DNA from: Candidatus Magnetocorallium paracelense
Lineage (GTDB): Bacteria > Nitrospirota > Thermodesulfovibrionia > Thermodesulfovibrionales > Magnetobacteriaceae
DNA: 59,399 bases
Assembly (NCBI GenBank): GCA_029001845.1
Contig: JAREWP010000042.1
Location: forward strand, 1 to 59,399
Direction: 5' to 3'
Shown: piece by piece, positions 41,781-50,859 of the stretch
Layout of the letters: each line of letters starts with the position of its first letter
Position numbering within the stretch: position 1 is the stretch's first letter
The notes under the pieces: model-generated
Database searches by the model: none
Seen by the model: the letters and a program-made list of their open reading frames with translations, nothing else
Told to the model about the DNA's origin: nothing
Made by a program: the position numbers and the translations under genes

Positions 41781-42239
41781 TTGTCTACTTTCTCGGGACA
41801 ATTTTATTACACAGTCGATACAAAGGGAAGGATAATTATGCCTGCTCAATTTAGAGAAACCCTAAGGCGCCATTTTGGAGAGAAAGTTCACGTTACTAAC
41901 CACAAGTCCGATAAGTGTCTCTTAATATATCCACAGGAGGAGTGGGACAAGCTTTTGGAGAAAGTGAAAGAAATACAGAGGAACGATAAGGCTATGAGAT
42001 ATTTCAGGAGGAAGGTTATTGGAGCCGCATATGAAACAGCTCTCGATAAACAGGGGAGAGTTCTTTTGCCACAGGCATTGAGAGAGGATTCGTTAATAGA
42101 GATTAACAGCGATATCGTAATCGTAGGTGACATTAATAAGATCGAAATTTGGAACAGGAGCGAATGGAACAGAGTTATGAATCCCGATGAAAGCGATATA
42201 GAGGAGTACGGGGAGAGCCTGTCCGAGCTTGGACTCTGA
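41781..42239 (+). CDS. mraZ: Transcriptional regulator MraZ
   Basis: AbrB-like double-swapped-hairpin protein that forms a ring and represses the dcw cluster. Both halves carry the DxxGR motif: VDTKGRIIMPAQFRE and LDKQGRVLLPQALRE. I place the start at TTG 41781, giving STFSGQFYYTVD, the family opening, with GGAGGG just upstream. The alternative GTG 41769 falls inside the MraZ box. It overlaps rsmH by 11 nt. Confidence 0.93.
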   Translation: MSTFSGQFYYTVDTKGRIIMPAQFRETLRRHFGEKVHVTNHKSDKCLLIYPQEEWDKLLEKVKEIQRNDKAMRYFRRKVIGAAYETALDKQGRVLLPQALREDSLIEINSDIVIVGDINKIEIWNRSEWNRVMNPDESDIEEYGESLSELGL

Positions 42240-43119
42240 TTTTGAAATCCACCATCCGGTGCTTGTAAGAGAGGTTATCGAGCTTCTGAATATTAAATCC
42301 GGCGGTATTTATATTGATGGAACTGCCGGTTTGGGCGGCCATAGTAAAGAGATTTTAAAAAGAGTGGGAGAAAGTGGAAGGGTGCTTGCAATTGATAAAG
42401 ATGAAGATGCTTTATCAATTGTCTTAAAAAAACTTAATTCTCCGGCGTTAATGCCTTTGAAGGGTGATTTTTCCGATATGAAAGCAATTGCCAATGGTGT
42501 CGGTTACAGAGAGATCGACGGAATTGTGCTGGATTTGGGTTTGTCGATGATGCAGATCAGAGCCTCTGAAAGAGGATTTTCATTTGAATCGGAAGGCAGG
42601 TTGGATATGAGAATGGACAGGAATGCCGAGTTAACAGCCTGGGACGTTGTCAATCGTTACCATGCTGTCATGATAGAGCAAATAATCAGAGATTATGGCG
42701 AAGAAGGCAGGGCCAGGAGCAAGAGGATTGCCGAAGCTATTGTGACGGAAAGACGAAGGGGAGGAATTAATACATGTAGAGAACTTTCCGGCCTTGTGGT
42801 GCGAATTTATGGTAAAAGGGGAAAAAGACATCCTGCTACAAAAACTTTTCAGGCACTCAGAATTTTGGTAAACGATGAGTTGTCAGCATTGGATAAGGCG
42901 TTACAGAGTTCTGCAAGCTTACTGAAAAGAGGCGGCAGATTATGTGTTATCTCATATCACTCTCTTGAGGACAGGATCGTTAAGACCTATTTACGTGAAA
43001 AGGGTAAGGAGAGTGTTTATAATGTACTGACGAAAAAACCCATTACTCCGAGTAAAAACGAACTTAGGGAGAATTCTTCTTCCAGAAGTGCAAAACTCAG
43101 AGGGGGTGAGAGGACATGA
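42229..43119 (+). CDS. rsmH: 16S rRNA (cytosine-1402-N4)-methyltransferase
   Basis: SAM-dependent enzyme that modifies C1402 in the ribosomal decoding centre; it is the standard second gene of dcw. The opening HHPVLVREVIELLNIK, the SAM-binding IDGTAGLGGHS, the catalytic-site LDLGLSMMQ and the later KTFQALRILVNDEL and VISYHSLEDRIVK blocks are all present. Length 296 aa is typical. Start TTG 42229 overlaps the end of mraZ, and its end overlaps ftsL by 4 nt, so translation is coupled on both sides. Confidence 0.96.
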   Translation: MDSDFEIHHPVLVREVIELLNIKSGGIYIDGTAGLGGHSKEILKRVGESGRVLAIDKDEDALSIVLKKLNSPALMPLKGDFSDMKAIANGVGYREIDGIVLDLGLSMMQIRASERGFSFESEGRLDMRMDRNAELTAWDVVNRYHAVMIEQIIRDYGEEGRARSKRIAEAIVTERRRGGINTCRELSGLVVRIYGKRGKRHPATKTFQALRILVNDELSALDKALQSSASLLKRGGRLCVISYHSLEDRIVKTYLREKGKESVYNVLTKKPITPSKNELRENSSSRSAKLRGGERT

Positions 43120-43448
43120 CATTTGTAAGACATAAAAGCCTGAGAGCTTCTCTTGTAAAGCCCTTTTGTGTGTTTCTCATTATTATGGGAGTTTTTTCGC
43201 TCGTTTTGCTCAGATCGAGCATTAAGTCACTTGAGTATCGTTTGGGTACTCTTCAGGAGAAGGAAGTGAACTTAAGGAAGGAATGCAGGAATCTTACATC
43301 CCATAAGGATGTACTCCTGTCTCTTGCGAATATAGATGACATAGCAAAGAATGAACTTGGCTTTGTTATACAGGACAGAGATAAAACGATTTTTGTAAAG
43401 GAGAGACCGACGGAAGGGATTTTTCAGACCTCTTACAGTTCTGAATGA
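43116..43448 (+). CDS. ftsL: Cell division protein FtsL
   Basis: Bitopic membrane protein of the FtsQLB complex, which activates FtsWI at the septum. The 110-aa sequence has a basic N-terminus, one membrane helix (about residues 16-32), then a periplasmic coiled coil (SLEYRLGTLQEKEVNLRKE) and the ANIDDIAKNELGFV end block. Sequence is weakly conserved in this family, so the call leans on size, topology and position between rsmH and ftsI. ATG overlaps the rsmH stop by 4 nt. Confidence 0.85.
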   Translation: MTFVRHKSLRASLVKPFCVFLIIMGVFSLVLLRSSIKSLEYRLGTLQEKEVNLRKECRNLTSHKDVLLSLANIDDIAKNELGFVIQDRDKTIFVKERPTEGIFQTSYSSE

Positions 43449-43587
43449 CTGTACTTCCTCCGATTAAGATGTTGTTTTCAATTGTTTTTTCCAATCCTAA
43501 TCCTCCTTGTTTTTTTGTAGCAGCTCAGGCAGCCAATTCAAATAAAGAAGCAGGCTGCCTGTGTCGTTACATCTTTGGTATAGGTGA

Positions 43588-45312
43588 ATGAACAAACGTT
43601 TGCTTGTTTTGACAGGCGGTATATTTTGTATCGTTATCGCAATTGTTTGCCGTCTTTTCGATCTGATGGTATCGCAACACGAATGGTTTTCCGACAGAGC
43701 GGATATGCAGAGCCATTCTAAAGAGGATATTCAGGTACGAAGAGGGCTTATCACTGACAGGATGGGAAGACGTCTTGCCGTTAATCTCGAACATGCTTCT
43801 ATTTTTTGTTATAAAAATCGTTTGAAAATCGATTCAAAAAGTCTTTACGATAAGATGTCTCGCTTTATGAAGATTCAGTATAATGATTTTACCGGAAGTT
43901 TTGAAGGGAACAGGAATTTTATCTGGCTGAAAAGGAAAGTGCCGTTAGTGGTTTCGGAAAAAATAAGGGAGCTTGAAATTGACGGCCTGGGAGTGACACC
44001 GGAAGTAAGAAGGTATTATACCTTTGGTAAACGCGCTTCCCATGTTCTGGGTTTCGTGGATATTGATAATAAAGGAATTGCGGGCGTTGAGTTGAAATTC
44101 AATGAACTTCTTACTGATAAGGGAGGTAAGGTATCTTTTGTTAAAGACGCAAAGGGGAACAGACTATACACCGATGCAGTAAGGGAGAGAAAGGGCAGCG
44201 ACATTGTCCTGACAATAGACGCCGGTCTTCAATATATTGTAGAGCAGGAGATCGATGAGGCAGTCAATAAGTGGAAAGCGGAAGCCGCTACCATTGTAAT
44301 GATGAATCCTTATACCGGTGAGCTTTTGTCAATAGCCAACAGGCCTACATTCGATCCTAACAGGGCAGGTAAGTATGCTATGTCTCACAGACGCAACCGC
44401 GCCATTACTGATATTTTCGAACCAGGTTCCACTTTTAAAGTGATTGCAGCAACAGCTGTTCTTGAAAAAAAACTGGTAAAACCGGATGAACTTTTCGACT
44501 GTTCCAAGGGCTACATTGATGTGGGCGGGAAAAGGATTCGAGACTCTCACAGGCATGAGGTCCTTTCATTTATGGAAGTAATTCAAAAATCCTCCAATGT
44601 AGGCACTATTATGTTTACGGAAAGATTGGAAAGGGAGGTTTTTTATAACTATATAAAGCTTTTCGGGTTTGGCGGGAAAACCGGTATAGACTTACCCGGG
44701 GAGGTCAACGGGCTTGTCAGAAAACCGGACAGATGGTCAGGCGTTTCTCAGGCATCGGCGGCAATCGGTCATGAGGTGGCCGTTACTGCTCTTCAAATGG
44801 CGACTGCGTACTCTATTATTGCTAATGGCGGATACTCTGTAAGTCCTTATATTATTAAAGGAACAATAGATTCGAATGGTAAATCAGAGAGTGTCAGAAA
44901 GACAACGAAAGGAGAAAGACTTATATCCAAAGAGAGTATCGAAATAGTGAAAAAGGCGCTTGTCATGGTCACCGATGAAGAAGGGACGGCAAGCTTTGCA
45001 ACGGTTGATGGTAACACGGTTGCAGGCAAGACAGGTACGGCTCAGATATTTAATCCCTCTACCGGTAAATACTCTCACAGAGATTTTGTCAGTTCTTTTA
45101 TAGGATTTGTCCCTGCCGATAAACCAAAATTTGTTATGATTGTCGTGCTGTGGAAACCGAGGGGGCAGATTTACGGTGGAGTCGTGGCTGCTCCGGTGTT
45201 TAAAAATATATCGGAAAAGGCCCTTACATATCTTAATGTACCGAAGAATGATAAACCGGAAGATGCGCTGTTGGTTGTGATGAATGGGAGTAATTATGGA
45301 TTGAGGGATTGA
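43588..45312 (+). CDS. ftsI: Septal peptidoglycan transpeptidase FtsI (class B PBP)
   Basis: A 574-aa division-specific transpeptidase that crosslinks new septal wall with FtsW. It has an N-terminal membrane anchor (about 5-27), a pedestal domain and a C-terminal penicillin-binding domain with the active-site Ser in STFK (281-284), SSN (335-337) and KTGT (481-484). There are no PASTA domains, so it is FtsI rather than a Spo-type homologue. A 139-nt gap separates it from ftsL, with no gene in it. After the stop an octamer repeat TTGAGGGA and a nine-G run form an inverted repeat with CCTTAATCCCTCAA. Confidence 0.95.
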   Translation: MNKRLLVLTGGIFCIVIAIVCRLFDLMVSQHEWFSDRADMQSHSKEDIQVRRGLITDRMGRRLAVNLEHASIFCYKNRLKIDSKSLYDKMSRFMKIQYNDFTGSFEGNRNFIWLKRKVPLVVSEKIRELEIDGLGVTPEVRRYYTFGKRASHVLGFVDIDNKGIAGVELKFNELLTDKGGKVSFVKDAKGNRLYTDAVRERKGSDIVLTIDAGLQYIVEQEIDEAVNKWKAEAATIVMMNPYTGELLSIANRPTFDPNRAGKYAMSHRRNRAITDIFEPGSTFKVIAATAVLEKKLVKPDELFDCSKGYIDVGGKRIRDSHRHEVLSFMEVIQKSSNVGTIMFTERLEREVFYNYIKLFGFGGKTGIDLPGEVNGLVRKPDRWSGVSQASAAIGHEVAVTALQMATAYSIIANGGYSVSPYIIKGTIDSNGKSESVRKTTKGERLISKESIEIVKKALVMVTDEEGTASFATVDGNTVAGKTGTAQIFNPSTGKYSHRDFVSSFIGFVPADKPKFVMIVVLWKPRGQIYGGVVAAPVFKNISEKALTYLNVPKNDKPEDALLVVMNGSNYGLRD

Positions 45313-45356
45313 GGGATTGAGGGGGGGGGAATTTTTTGAATTCCTTAATCCCTCAA
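45309..45356. repeat. Inverted repeat with nine-G run after ftsI
   Basis: TTGAGGGATTGAGG plus a run of nine G (45321-45329) is mirrored by AATTCCTTAATCCCTCAA (45339-45356). The left arm is extended by an 8-bp direct repeat TTGAGGGA that begins inside the ftsI stop region. It might act as a weak terminator or attenuator before murE. Confidence 0.45.
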
Positions 45357-45387
45357 TTGAATAATTTAAATAATTTATAATTATTGT

Positions 45388-46893
45388 ATGTTATTGAGAG
45401 ATATTTTGAGAGAAGATTGTGTTGCTGAGATTAGAGGGAGCACTGATGTTATGATCTCTGCGATTGCTTATGATTCCAGGAAGGTTGTTCCGGGGAGTGT
45501 TTTTTTTGCTATAAAGGGTGAGCGTTCCGATGGTCATGATTATGTGCAGGCGGCGATTGAAAATGGCGCATCTGTAATCGTTTATGATAGTAATATAAAT
45601 GAGAAAATTTCCGGGGAAGTGGTTTTTGTAAAGGTGGCAAATTCGAGAGAGGCTCTTGCAAGTGTTTCTGCTCTTTTTTACGGAGAGCCTTCGAAAGCCT
45701 TAAAAACTATTGGCATTACCGGTACAAACGGAAAGACGACATCGAGTTATCTCATTAAATCAGTGTTCGACAAGGCAGGATTGAAGTCAGGGCTGATTGG
45801 AACGATTGGCTATCTTACAGGAAAAAGCTCTTATGATGCAGCCCATACCACACCTGAATCTCCGGAGTTTCAGTCTCTTTTAAGGCAGATGGCGGATGAT
45901 GGATGTAGTCATGTTGTAGCCGAGATATCGTCTCACGCCCTTTCTCAAAACAGGGTCGATAATACTGCTTTCGATGTTGTCGTGTTTACGAACCTTACGA
46001 GAGACCATCTTGATTATCACGGTGATATCGAGAGCTACTACAGAGCTAAGCGAAGGCTCTTTTGGGATATAGCCGACGCTCACTGTTCTGCTGTCATAAA
46101 TATTGACGACGAGTATGGACGACGTCTGATCTCTGATATTTTAGAGGCCGATAAAGGAGTAAAAGAGATAATTACTTACGGGAAGTCGGCAGAGGCCGAT
46201 CTCAAAGCTGTCAATATCGGCCATTCCATGTTGGATATAGGTTTTGATATTCATTATAATGGGGAACTGTATCATTTCGCTCCAAAAATTAAAGGAGCCG
46301 TTAATATTTATAATATAATGGCTGCATTTGGAGTTGCCATCACCCTGGGTATCGGGACAGACGATATTGTCGCAGGTATTACAGGTTTGGAAAATGTTCG
46401 CGGCAGATTCGAAAATATTGAGTGCAATCAGGGATTTTCGGTAATTGTAGACTATGCCCATACAGATGATGCACTGCGGAGTGTACTTAGCAATATCAGA
46501 AATACAAAAAACGGAAAAGCCGACAGGTCAGGCAGAATTATAACTGTCTTTGGCTGCGGCGGAAACCGGGACAGGGGGAAGAGAGCTTTAATGGGAAAGG
46601 TTGCCGGCGAACTAAGCGATTTTACGATTATTACAACAGACAATCCAAGATTTGAAGACCCGGCAGCCATTATAGACGATATAGAGGCAGGCATTACAGG
46701 CGATTATTCGATTATCCGGGATAGAGAAGAGGCGATCAGGGAGGCTGTGCGTATGGCGTATGCAGGTGATGTTGTTTTGATTGCAGGTAAAGGACATGAA
46801 GATTATCAGGAGATAAATGGCAAAAGATTGCATTTTGACGACAGAGAGGTTGTTGAAAAGTGTTTGCCGGCAGGTATTGTCTCTATGAGCTGA
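45388..46893 (+). CDS. murE: UDP-MurNAc-tripeptide synthetase, meso-DAP adding
   Basis: Adds the third stem-peptide residue to UDP-MurNAc-L-Ala-D-Glu. The 501-aa sequence has the P-loop GITGTNGKTTSSYL, the carbamoylated-lysine region YYRAKRRLF and the specificity motif DNPR in TTDNPRFEDP, which in MurE indicates meso-diaminopimelate rather than lysine. FGCGGNRDRGKRALMG fits the Mur ligase C-domain. No ribosome site is visible before ATG 45388. It is followed after 100 nt by an alpha/beta hydrolase instead of the usual murF. Confidence 0.95.
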   Translation: MLLRDILREDCVAEIRGSTDVMISAIAYDSRKVVPGSVFFAIKGERSDGHDYVQAAIENGASVIVYDSNINEKISGEVVFVKVANSREALASVSALFYGEPSKALKTIGITGTNGKTTSSYLIKSVFDKAGLKSGLIGTIGYLTGKSSYDAAHTTPESPEFQSLLRQMADDGCSHVVAEISSHALSQNRVDNTAFDVVVFTNLTRDHLDYHGDIESYYRAKRRLFWDIADAHCSAVINIDDEYGRRLISDILEADKGVKEIITYGKSAEADLKAVNIGHSMLDIGFDIHYNGELYHFAPKIKGAVNIYNIMAAFGVAITLGIGTDDIVAGITGLENVRGRFENIECNQGFSVIVDYAHTDDALRSVLSNIRNTKNGKADRSGRIITVFGCGGNRDRGKRALMGKVAGELSDFTIITTDNPRFEDPAAIIDDIEAGITGDYSIIRDREEAIREAVRMAYAGDVVLIAGKGHEDYQEINGKRLHFDDREVVEKCLPAGIVSMS

Positions 46894-46993
46894 GGAATTT
46901 TTAATTCTACTTGGTAAGCGATTGGCTGTCGTAATTAAAAGCATAGGTTACGATAAACCCTTAGTACGATTCATTTGAGGATTTACGTTTTTT

Positions 46994-47779
46994 ATGACAA
47001 CAGATGTTAATGGAATCAGAGTTTTTTATGAGCAGGAAGGCGAGGGCGAGGATATTGTGCTACTCCATGGCTGGGGTGCTTCAGCAGCAAGTTTCAGGCC
47101 TCTTTTCGACTATTTGTCAAAAAGGAGCCGAACACTCGCCCTCGATTTTCCGGGGTTTGGCAACAGCGATACTCCAAGTGAGGTCTGGGGGGTAAAGGAG
47201 TATGGAGAGTTTCTCCTTTCCTTTTTTGACGCCATAAAGCTAAAGAGTGTCAGGCTGATCGCTCACTCCTTTGGCGGAAGAGTGGCCATATGGATTGCTG
47301 CTCACTTTCCTGAAAGGGTAAGCAAGATAATTTTGGTTAACAGTGCAGGCATAAAGCCCTCAAGAGGACTTACGTATTATTTAAAAACAGGAACTGCAAA
47401 GACCGGCAGATTTATATTGAAGAGGCGGATATTAGGCGCCTTTGGTGAAGATGTTTTGAGTCGGTTGTATTCGTTGTTAGGTTCAAAGGACTACAAAAGT
47501 CAGCATGGTATTATGAGATCCATACTTGTCAAGGTGGTAAATGAGGATTTAAAGGAGTTGCTGCCTAAAATTTCTGTTCCTGTTTTACTCATATGGGGCG
47601 AAAACGATACCGATGTACCTGTTAAATATGCCAGGGAAATGGAGAGGCGTATTAAAGATTCAGGTCTGGTTGTTTTGAAGGATGCAGGGCATTACTCATA
47701 TCTTGACAAATTTCATGAATTTTGCATAATTGTGTCGAATTTTTTTTCTCTCTCAGAGGGAGAAGCCGCTGTCGGATAA
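46994..47779 (+). CDS. Alpha/beta hydrolase inside the dcw cluster
   Basis: A 261-aa α/β-hydrolase fold protein. The oxyanion segment is LLHGWGASA, the nucleophile elbow AHSFGG, the acid lies in GENDTDVP, and the base is His in DAGHYSYLD, so the catalytic triad is complete. There is no signal peptide. It lies 17 nt before the membrane-type murF and presumably shares its transcript. This position between murE and murF is not part of the usual dcw order. A role on a peptidoglycan precursor or lipid is only suggested by location; the substrate cannot be read from sequence. Confidence 0.88.
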   Translation: MTTDVNGIRVFYEQEGEGEDIVLLHGWGASAASFRPLFDYLSKRSRTLALDFPGFGNSDTPSEVWGVKEYGEFLLSFFDAIKLKSVRLIAHSFGGRVAIWIAAHFPERVSKIILVNSAGIKPSRGLTYYLKTGTAKTGRFILKRRILGAFGEDVLSRLYSLLGSKDYKSQHGIMRSILVKVVNEDLKELLPKISVPVLLIWGENDTDVPVKYAREMERRIKDSGLVVLKDAGHYSYLDKFHEFCIIVSNFFSLSEGEAAVG

Positions 47780-47796
47780 ATTGGTAATTTAATAAT

Positions 47797-49290
47797 ATGA
47801 TGATTAGCACAGAATTTATAACTGTTTTGTTGGCGTCGATACTTCTGCTCTTATTTGCCATAAAGAGGAGTATTGTCTACCTTCACATGATGCAGCTCGA
47901 GGGTTACAGAGTGAAAAGATATCTGAGATGGCTGGCTAAAAGCAGGAACAGGTTTTTTATGGTAAGGCCCGTTGTAAACCCTAAAAAGGGATTGGTTTTT
48001 ACAGCCAGAGCGACCAGACTTTTTTCATTTAACATACTTGCCATGTCTTCGGTTTTAATAACAGCTCTTTTAATTGATGTGCAAGGAGCAAAACTTCTAA
48101 TCACTACTGCCGGTTGTGTCTTTTTTGTTCCCCTCTTCTTGCCCCTGTCAGGGATTGTTGTTTATCCCCTCGAAGCTTTTATCAATTTTCTTTATCTCAG
48201 GGATGCGAAGAAAAAACTGGAGAGTATAGGACCGAAAGTGATTGCTATAACCGGTAGTTATGGCAAAACCGGCACCAAGGATATCCTTACTTCCATTTTA
48301 GGTCTAAAATTTAAGGTGTTGAAGACTCCGGGGAGCTTTAATACGCCGATGGGCATTTGTAAAGTTATCAGAAACGATTTAAGAGAGGATCATGAAATAT
48401 TCGTAGTTGAGACCGGGGCAAAGGAAAAGGGCGATATCAGAGAGTTGTGCAGGCTTGTGAAACCTGAGATAGGAATAATTACTTCTATCGGGCCGCAACA
48501 TCTCGAGACTTTTAAAACGATGGAGAATATTGTAAATACGAAATATGAACTAATAGAGTCACTGCCTGAAGGGGGAGTCGCGATTTTCAATAACGACAAT
48601 CCCTATTGCAGGGAGCTTGCAAATAAGACTTTTCATACAAAGGTACTGCGATATGGAATGGATGAAGGTGCAGAGAAGTTATTTGTAAAGGCCCTCGATA
48701 TTATAACGGATAGCGAAGGTATTAGTTTTTCAGCCATGAATGGCGCCGCTCATTCGGTTCGGGTGAAAGCTCCTCTCCTTGGAAGACACAATATTTCCAA
48801 TATTCTGGCGGCATCTGTTGCTGCCGTTTCCATGGGGATGTCTTTAAACAATATTGCAGGGGTTACCGGAAAATTAAGGTCCTCGGCTCACAGACTTAGC
48901 CTTATGCATGGCGCAGGCGGGATTACGGTGATCGATGACGCCTTTAATTCAAATCCTGTTGGAGCAAAGGCCGCTCTTGAGGTTCTGGGAGAGTTTAAGG
49001 GGGGGAGAAAAATTCTTGTCACACCTGGTTTTGTAGAAATGGGAGACAGAGAATATGAAGCAAACAAGTACCTCGGTCTCCTTGCTGCTGAGGTGTGCGA
49101 TATGGTCTTTCTGGTTGGTCCGAAAAAGACAACGCCCATTTTGGAAGGATTGAGGGAAGGCGGATTTGACGACACAAATGTATTTGTAGAAATAAGTCTC
49201 GATGATGTGACCAGGAAATTCAAAGGTCTTTTGATCCCTGGAGATGTCGTTCTTTTCGAGAACGATCTGCCCGATAATTATAACGAATAA
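47797..49290 (+). CDS. murF: MurF-like ligase with N-terminal membrane helices
   Basis: Attaches D-Ala-D-Ala to UDP-MurNAc-tripeptide. The ATP loop ITGSYGKTGTKD (151-162), VVETGAKEKGDI, GPQHLETF and DDAFNSNPVGA (the MurF DDSYNANP motif) place it in the MurF group. In place of the usual cytosolic UDP-binding domain, the first 130 residues carry about three membrane-spanning segments (5-22, 77-94, 98-126). It would thus be anchored at the inner face of the membrane. It follows an α/β hydrolase and precedes ddl, whose product it uses. This is the only murF in the cluster. Confidence 0.85.
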   Translation: MMISTEFITVLLASILLLLFAIKRSIVYLHMMQLEGYRVKRYLRWLAKSRNRFFMVRPVVNPKKGLVFTARATRLFSFNILAMSSVLITALLIDVQGAKLLITTAGCVFFVPLFLPLSGIVVYPLEAFINFLYLRDAKKKLESIGPKVIAITGSYGKTGTKDILTSILGLKFKVLKTPGSFNTPMGICKVIRNDLREDHEIFVVETGAKEKGDIRELCRLVKPEIGIITSIGPQHLETFKTMENIVNTKYELIESLPEGGVAIFNNDNPYCRELANKTFHTKVLRYGMDEGAEKLFVKALDIITDSEGISFSAMNGAAHSVRVKAPLLGRHNISNILAASVAAVSMGMSLNNIAGVTGKLRSSAHRLSLMHGAGGITVIDDAFNSNPVGAKAALEVLGEFKGGRKILVTPGFVEMGDREYEANKYLGLLAAEVCDMVFLVGPKKTTPILEGLREGGFDDTNVFVEISLDDVTRKFKGLLIPGDVVLFENDLPDNYNE

Positions 49291-49420
49291 TTTTTTTTTA
49301 AAAAAAGGGAATACTTGTATATACTAGGATTTAATTAATGACTGTTTATGGCAGCCGGCGGTCTTTGATTGGTTTTTAGAGAAATAAACAGAGACCATCG
49401 TCTGCCGTGAACACTATTAA

Positions 49421-49573
49421 TCCTAAAAAAAGCTGTCAGCGGTCAGCTAAGAAAAAACAAAGCGTTATGTTAAAAATAGCCTCACCTAAAAGTGATATGC
49501 CGGTTTTTATGCAAAACGTTGAAAACAGAGGGCTGACAGCTGAATGCTGATAGCTGAATGCTGTTTGTAGGTT
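49421..49573. repeat. TCAGC-heptamer inverted repeat, copy C
   Basis: The left arm CTAAAAAAAGCTGTCAGCGG and the right arm of five 7-bp steps (AGCTGAC, AGCTGAA, TGCTGAT, AGCTGAA, TGCTGTT) are inverted relatives. The interior carries TCACCTAAAAGTGA. It splits murF from ddl in an otherwise gene-free gap of 312 nt (49291-49602). Confidence 0.65.
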
Positions 49574-49602
49574 AATTTCGATATTAAGAATTAAGAGGTG
49601 AT

Positions 49603-50817
49603 ATGAAACGTATAAAAATAGGCATGATTTTCGGTTCTCGTTCCGTTGAGCATGAAGTGTCAATCATTACGGCCCACCAGGTTATAGAGGCTGCCGACAG
49701 GAGTAAGTACGAAATCGTTCCGATATATATTACGAAGGAAGGACAATGGTGTACAGGGAAAGGGCTTTTAAAGATCAAGAGCTTTAAAGAGTTTTCCATT
49801 GCCGATCCCGGTATTGAAGCTGTATTTCTCGCGCCAGATCCTTTGTTTAAAAATACCATGGGAAGCAAGGTTAGAAAAAGTGGTTTTATGAACTTATTTA
49901 CCAGAGGGGGATCCATACCCTCTTTGCCTGATTTGGATGTTGCCTTTCCGCTTGTTCACGGAACCTATGGAGAAGAAGGCACGCTCCAGGGACTGCTCGA
50001 ACTGGCGGATATACCATATATAGGCTCCGGCGTGCTTGGTTCGGCTCTTGGTATGGATAAGATTTGTATGAAAGCCTTGTTTAAAGAAAACGGTTTGTCT
50101 GTAATGAAATATATTTGGTTTTTAAGGAGCGAATGGGAGAGTAAGAGAGAAGACATCATCAGTCATATAGAGTTGGTGCTTAATTATCCGTTATTTGTAA
50201 AACCTTCCAACCTCGGTTCGAGTATAGGTATTTCTAAAGCAAAGGACAGAGAGGGACTGATAAAGGCCATCGATATAGCTGCCTGCTATGACAGGCGTAT
50301 CCTAATTGAAGAGTCTCTTGAAGGCTGTATTGAAATTAACTGTTCCGTCATCGGTTATGAAGACCCGGTGGCTTCAGTATGTGAGCAACCGGTATCGTGG
50401 GAGGACTTTCTAAACTACGACGAGAAGTATCTGCGTGGAGGTAAAAATGAAGGATTAAAGGGGGCGGAGAGGAGAATTCCCGCTCCTGTCCCGGAAAGTC
50501 TGACAAAGAGCATCCAACGTGCAGCAGTCAGCGCTTTCAGGTCATTTGACTGTCGTGGAGTGGCCAGGATAGATTTTCTGGTGAATAAAGAAAAGAGCGA
50601 GTTCTTTGTCAATGAGATTAATACAATACCGGGTTCGGTTTCTTTTTATTTGTGGGAAGCCGGGGGATTGAAGTTCGGCGACCTTATAGATAAGCTTGTG
50701 GGGCTGGCGCTGGATGTGCATAAAGATAAGAAACGAAATATGTATTCCTATAATTCAGGCGTTATTGAGAAGATGACATCATCGCTTAAAGCAGGCGGAA
50801 ACGGAGCAAAGTTATGA
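49603..50817 (+). CDS. ddl: D-alanine-D-alanine ligase
   Basis: ATP-grasp enzyme making the D-Ala-D-Ala dipeptide used by MurF. Typical blocks are the N-terminal GSRSVEHEVSIITA, the PLVHGTYGEEGTLQGLLEL segment, FVKPSNLGSSIGI and VNEINTIPGSVSFYLWEA. The omega-loop Tyr in NYDEKYLRGG is in keeping with D-Ala, not D-lactate, as second substrate. At 404 aa it is somewhat longer than many Ddl proteins, with a C-terminal tail. ATG 49603 has an AAGAGGTGAT ribosome site. It sits before mraY rather than after murB, where many proteobacteria carry ddlB. Confidence 0.94.
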   Translation: MKRIKIGMIFGSRSVEHEVSIITAHQVIEAADRSKYEIVPIYITKEGQWCTGKGLLKIKSFKEFSIADPGIEAVFLAPDPLFKNTMGSKVRKSGFMNLFTRGGSIPSLPDLDVAFPLVHGTYGEEGTLQGLLELADIPYIGSGVLGSALGMDKICMKALFKENGLSVMKYIWFLRSEWESKREDIISHIELVLNYPLFVKPSNLGSSIGISKAKDREGLIKAIDIAACYDRRILIEESLEGCIEINCSVIGYEDPVASVCEQPVSWEDFLNYDEKYLRGGKNEGLKGAERRIPAPVPESLTKSIQRAAVSAFRSFDCRGVARIDFLVNKEKSEFFVNEINTIPGSVSFYLWEAGGLKFGDLIDKLVGLALDVHKDKKRNMYSYNSGVIEKMTSSLKAGGNGAKL

Positions 50818-50859
50818 GAAGCTGTTGTTTTTGTTTCGTACATACAGAGCAGGGGGCCT

